Below are positions 6,364 through 8,785 of a DNA stretch of 8,785 bases, piece after piece; positions within the stretch are counted from its first letter, which is position 1; each line of letters starts with the position of its first letter. The notes under the pieces are model-generated. The model searched no databases and was not told the origin of the DNA. It worked only from the letters and a program-made list of their open reading frames with translations. The DNA is from an uncultured Bartonella sp. (GTDB taxonomy: Bacteria > Pseudomonadota > Alphaproteobacteria > Rhizobiales > Rhizobiaceae): the NCBI GenBank assembly GCA_943913205.1, contig CALTWN010000036.1:1-8785 (forward strand), in the 5' to 3' direction. The translations under genes and the position numbers were made by a program.

Positions 6364-6948
6364 TTAATTATTATTTGCTAATTTTTTTAAGCTATATCGA
6401 ACCAAGCTAGCACAATCTAAATCTTTACCATATTCTTTTATAGTACTAGACACTGCTAAACTCGCTTGCTCTTTACTATATGAAAGATTAACCAAAGCAG
6501 AAACAGCGTCTAAATGAGCATTACTACCAATATATTCTACATCACATACATCTAAAGATTTGTTTTTGAGCTCTGCTATAATCCGTGTTGCGACTTTTTT
6601 ACCTACACCAGGCGCTTTGCTAATAGATGCATCTTCTTCAAAAGCTATAGCCTTTTTAAGTTGCGATACAGTTACTACACCTAAAATAGTAAAAGCGACC
6701 TTAGCTCCTACCTTTGGCACTTCTTGTAACATAAGAAACCATTCTATTTGTTCTTTATTACTAAAACCATATAATCTTAAAGCATCTTCTCTTACATATG
6801 TATGGATATAAAAACAAGCATTTTCACCTTTTTGCAAGGTTAATAAAGTGTTTTGCGGTATATATATTAAATATCCTACGCCGCTAACATCTAAAATAAT
6901 TCGGTCTTGATATATTTCATCTATAACACCACTAAGCTTACCTATCAT
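6364..6948 (-). CDS. ruvA: Holliday junction binding protein RuvA
   Basis: A 194-residue junction-binding protein that holds the four-way junction square-planar and loads RuvB. Domain I is the OB fold (MIGKLSGVIDEIY...VSGVGYLIYIP, 1-31), with the acidic-pin pair E54 and D55 in VREDALRLYGF. Domain II has two helix-hairpin-helix motifs, VPKVGAKVAFTIL and APGVGKKVATRIIAEL. Domain III at the C-terminus (DAVSALVNLSYSKEQA...) binds RuvB. Length is in the normal range. Its ATG overlaps the ruvC TGA in an ATGA arrangement (6945-6948), a clear sign of translational coupling. Confidence 0.97.
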   Translation of the reverse strand: MIGKLSGVIDEIYQDRIILDVSGVGYLIYIPQNTLLTLQKGENACFYIHTYVREDALRLYGFSNKEQIEWFLMLQEVPKVGAKVAFTILGVVTVSQLKKAIAFEEDASISKAPGVGKKVATRIIAELKNKSLDVCDVEYIGSNAHLDAVSALVNLSYSKEQASLAVSSTIKEYGKDLDCASLVRYSLKKLANNN

Positions 6949-7451
6949 ACTACACCCGCTATTTTTTTATTAACAATGCGTGAATGTGCGTGGCATATAG
7001 CTATAGCGAGAGCATCGGCAGCATCGGCCGATGTTGCTGTAGCTCTTGGTAAGAGCATCTTAACCATCATTTGAATTTGTTTTTTGTCGCCATGCCCTAC
7101 ACCTATAACAGTTTTTTTTACTTTATTTGGTGCATATTCTGCAACAGGTACATCGTATAAACTCGGAACCAACATAGCTATAGATCTTGCTTGGCCCAAT
7201 TTTAAAGTGGCAACCGCATCCTTATTTACAAAGGTTTGCTCTACAGCCGCTTCCAAAGGAGCATATTGTTCTAAAATTTCACTCAAACCTTTAAATAGCT
7301 CTTTTAAACGAACTGCTAAGGGCAATTTATTATCGCTAGACACTGTGCCGCAGGCTACATATTCTAGTTTATTCCCAATAACTTCAATAATCGCCCATCC
7401 CATATTTCGTAAGCCTGGATCTATACCAAGAATACGCACTCTATTTACCAT
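6945..7451 (-). CDS. ruvC: Holliday junction resolvase RuvC
   Basis: A 168-residue dimeric endonuclease of the RNase H fold that cuts Holliday junctions symmetrically. The four acidic metal ligands are present: D11 in GIDPG, E71 in VEQTF, and D143 and D146 in SADAADALAIAICH; the three-residue spacing of the last pair matches E. coli. The central KLGQARSIAM and YAPNKVKKTVIGVGHGDKKQ segments are typical of the family. The ATG is preceded by AAAAGG at about 7 bases. It is the first gene of ruvCAB, 62 bases after the rcdA-like stop, with a candidate -10 in that gap. Confidence 0.97.
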   Translation of the reverse strand: MVNRVRILGIDPGLRNMGWAIIEVIGNKLEYVACGTVSSDNKLPLAVRLKELFKGLSEILEQYAPLEAAVEQTFVNKDAVATLKLGQARSIAMLVPSLYDVPVAEYAPNKVKKTVIGVGHGDKKQIQMMVKMLLPRATATSADAADALAIAICHAHSRIVNKKIAGVV

Positions 7452-7471
7452 AAACCTACCTTTTGCGCTTA

Positions 7472-7477
7472 ATTATA
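7472..7477 (-). promoter_or_regulatory. candidate -10 box for the ruvCAB operon
   Basis: Reading leftward, a consensus TATAAT (plus-strand ATTATA) stands about 20 bases before the ruvC ATG and would give a short leader that still contains the AAAAGG ribosome site. I cannot find a good -35 at 16-18 bp. The 62-bp gap after the rcdA-like gene shows no terminator, so read-through from that gene is also possible. Confidence 0.35.
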
Positions 7478-7513
7478 TAGAGCCAAAGATACAAAAATAA
7501 TCACAATAAATAG

Positions 7514-8071
7514 TTAAATATTTAAAACTTTACGCAATTGTACTTGTTGTTGATGTACATAATTTTCTACAGCAAAAGCGTTTGCGTTGGAATTATTAAG
7601 TTGGACATCTAAACTTCTTAAGCGGGCTTCTAAATTTAGCGATTCATCAATTAAGCTACGCAATCCTGCAGGTAAACGGTCCCATAGTGTATTTGTATAT
7701 TTCTCAGAGATTGTATCTAAAGACAACTTGTTTTTTTCAGCAACTGAATCTTCAACGCTCATATCTCCTTCTATAGCGGAACGCAACAATAAAAGCCAGG
7801 CAGCTACTTGCATCAATCTTGTGCTGGTAGACATAGTCTCTGAAACATATATATCAAGCAAAGATTGATCTAAACTTTGTGCCAATATACGTCCCGGACC
7901 TTCTATATAAGATGACATGCGCTCTATTAAATCCATTGCATAATTATATGTATTAGTAAATATAACTGCATAAAGCCGATAATCTACTTGCGATTGCGAA
8001 TTATTAAACTTAACATTATGTTGTTCCGGCATTGCAAAAAACCCTGTTTTATTTATTACTGATTTATCCAT
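7514..8071 (-). CDS. rcdA: DUF1465 / RcdA-like protein (regulator of CtrA degradation)
   Basis: A 185-residue soluble all-helical protein of the alphaproteobacterial DUF1465 family. Diagnostic segments are YIEGPGR (55-61), the strongly conserved STRLMQVAAWLLLLR helix (83-97), GDMS (102-105), AEKNKLSLD and WDRLPAGLRSLIDESLNLEARLRSLD. In Caulobacter RcdA is an adaptor that, with CpdR and PopA, delivers CtrA and other substrates to ClpXP at the cell pole; the same role here is inferred. The start is uncertain: the first ATG (8071) lacks a ribosome site, whereas Met14 (8030-8032) has CAGGG 9 bases upstream and gives an N-terminal length closer to relatives I recall. The gene is upstream of and co-oriented with ruvCAB, and diverges from the ThiE-like gene. 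Confidence 0.78.
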   Translation of the reverse strand: MDKSVINKTGFFAMPEQHNVKFNNSQSQVDYRLYAVIFTNTYNYAMDLIERMSSYIEGPGRILAQSLDQSLLDIYVSETMSTSTRLMQVAAWLLLLRSAIEGDMSVEDSVAEKNKLSLDTISEKYTNTLWDRLPAGLRSLIDESLNLEARLRSLDVQLNNSNANAFAVENYVHQQQVQLRKVLNI

Positions 8072-8109
8072 GCTGTATTAACACCGTAAAATTACACTTG
8101 TTCCATTTT

Positions 8110-8126
8110 TTAACACTTATTGTTAA
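8110..8126. repeat. 17-bp palindrome TTAACA-N5-TGTTAA (candidate operator)
   Basis: Perfect 6-bp arms with spacer CTTAT in the rcdA/thiE-like divergent region. The spacing between its two TTAA words is nine, not the seven of a CtrA box, so a standard CtrA site is not supported. The size and symmetry fit a dimeric helix-turn-helix regulator that could act on either divergent gene. Confidence 0.45.
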
Positions 8127-8138
8127 GCTGATTAAAAT
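8110..8138 (+). promoter_or_regulatory. sigma70-like promoter for the ThiE-like gene, with a palindrome over the -35
   Basis: TTAACA (8110-8115) and TAAAAT (8133-8138) each match consensus at five of six positions and are separated by exactly 17 bp. The expected start would be near 8145, giving a leader of about 46 bases ending in the GAAGG ribosome site. The -35 is also the left arm of a 17-bp palindrome, TTAACA-N5-TGTTAA (8110-8126), which is a possible repressor site. Confidence 0.55.
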
Positions 8139-8190
8139 GTACATCACAAACTTTCATTAAATCTATCATTTTTTCATAAAGAAGGTTAAT

Positions 8191-8785
8191 ATGCACAACT
8201 CTTTTCAACCAAGTAAACAACAATCTAAACTTATTATATGCCAAGATATTAGCAAGAAATATGACTTCACTTTTCTTTATAGTCTGAAGTCCGATATTTT
8301 GGCGGCTTTTATATTTTATGGAGACCTTTCAAACCAAGATTTAAGTAGACACATAAGCTACTTTAAAGCGCAAAATATCAATATAATTCTCAGTACTTCG
8401 CCCAAACATGCTTTAGAATTAGGCGCAAATGGTGTTCACATTGAAAATGAATGGGAAAATATAAAAATTATAAAAAAAAATTACCCAGAGCTAGTATTGG
8501 GCTGCGGAAATATAAAAAATAAGCATAATGCTATGCAAGCAGCTGAAGATGGTGCCGATTATTTATTTTTTGGTCGTTTAGGTTACGATAAAAACAAAGA
8601 ACCTAACCTCTATAATAAATCATTATGTAAATGGTGGCTTCAAATAGCGCAAACCCCTGCTATATTACAAAGTGGAACCTGTCCAAATTATATTAAAGAA
8701 ATTATCCTCTGCGAGCCAGAATTTATCGCTATAGATAATATGATAATAAATTCTTTTGATAAACATGCTACAATAGGTTATATAG
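8191..8785 (+). CDS. ThiE/TenI-like (rhizobial 'thiamine phosphate synthase' subfamily) protein, 3' end cut by the window
   Basis: An open frame of 198 codons runs from an ATG with GAAGG 5 bases upstream to the window edge with no stop. The TIM-barrel pattern of the ThiE/TenI family is visible: INIILSTS (63-70), LGANGVHI (77-84), LGCGNIKNKHNAMQAAEDGADYLFFGR (103-129, in overlapping parts) and FGRLGYDKNKEPN, followed by a WW pair and a strand at PAIL. These segments match a Rhizobiales subfamily often labelled thiamine phosphate synthase. True ThiE has NDR, GVHLGQ-D and an STH motif; here those positions read STS, GVHIENEW and GNI. The synthesis of thiamine phosphate is therefore doubtful for this protein. 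Nine consecutive A's (8472-8480) code for K-K-N. An upstream promoter is listed separately. Confidence 0.72.
   Translation, partial: MHNSFQPSKQQSKLIICQDISKKYDFTFLYSLKSDILAAFIFYGDLSNQDLSRHISYFKAQNINIILSTSPKHALELGANGVHIENEWENIKIIKKNYPELVLGCGNIKNKHNAMQAAEDGADYLFFGRLGYDKNKEPNLYNKSLCKWWLQIAQTPAILQSGTCPNYIKEIILCEPEFIAIDNMIINSFDKHATIGYI

Noticed and set aside
6560..6811. 83-codon plus-strand frame antisense to ruvA
   Set aside because: Shadow of RuvA domain II; no independent evidence.
7084..7500. 138-codon plus-strand frame antisense to ruvC
   Set aside because: RuvC is certain by its catalytic residues; this frame is a shadow with no recognisable domain or ribosome site.
8110..8126. CtrA-binding box upstream of rcdA
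   Set aside because: The two TTAA words are separated by nine bases rather than the seven of TTAA-N7-TTAA; no other correctly spaced pair was seen in 8072-8190.

Overview
The window is AT-rich (roughly one third G+C by eye) and gene-dense. Its gene content points to an alphaproteobacterium of the Rhizobiales/Hyphomicrobiales type. The indicators are an RcdA-like DUF1465 protein, a fusion of a ferritin-like domain with a VIT1 domain (MbfA type), a BioC/NDUFAF5-type methyltransferase next to comF, and the rhizobial variant of a ThiE-like protein. Low G+C, short intergenic gaps, G-to-A/T drift and several worn motifs suggest a host-associated, possibly genome-reduced relative (in the manner of Bartonella or Liberibacter). 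The sequence alone does not fix a genus.

Layout. Bases 37-1401 (+) encode a CycA-type amino acid permease whose 3' end overlaps, tail to tail, the methyltransferase gene at 1373-2239 (-). A 20-bp gap separates the methyltransferase from divergent comF (2260-3000, +). A perfect 12-bp hairpin at 2994-3022 closes comF and also faces the leftward genes. From 3026 to 8071 every gene is on the minus strand. In transcription order they are an rcdA-like gene, ruvC, ruvA, ruvB, a membrane-ferritin/VIT1 gene, dut, a DUF883 gene and a small holin-like membrane protein gene. A 119-bp divergent region at 8072-8190 carries a good sigma70-like promoter with a palindrome over its -35 element. It leads into a ThiE-like gene that runs off the right edge.

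How the genes work together. ruvC-ruvA-ruvB is the complete Holliday-junction branch-migration and resolution set, with ruvC and ruvA coupled by an ATGA overlap. The iron/VIT1 gene and dut follow at 38 and 15 bp, so a ruvCAB-mbfA-dut transcript that combines DNA repair, nucleotide-pool cleaning and iron handling is plausible. The DUF883/holin-like pair looks like a separate envelope or stress operon with its own promoter and a strong Shine-Dalgarno.

Most of the window is ordinary housekeeping content, and I see no mobile element, CRISPR array, RNA gene or defence system. The best second looks are the MbfA-like protein, whose ferritin-like half lacks every E-x-x-H motif while its membrane half is intact; the methyltransferase without its glycine-rich SAM loop; the ThiE-like protein without the usual catalytic motifs; and the palindromic promoter in front of it.
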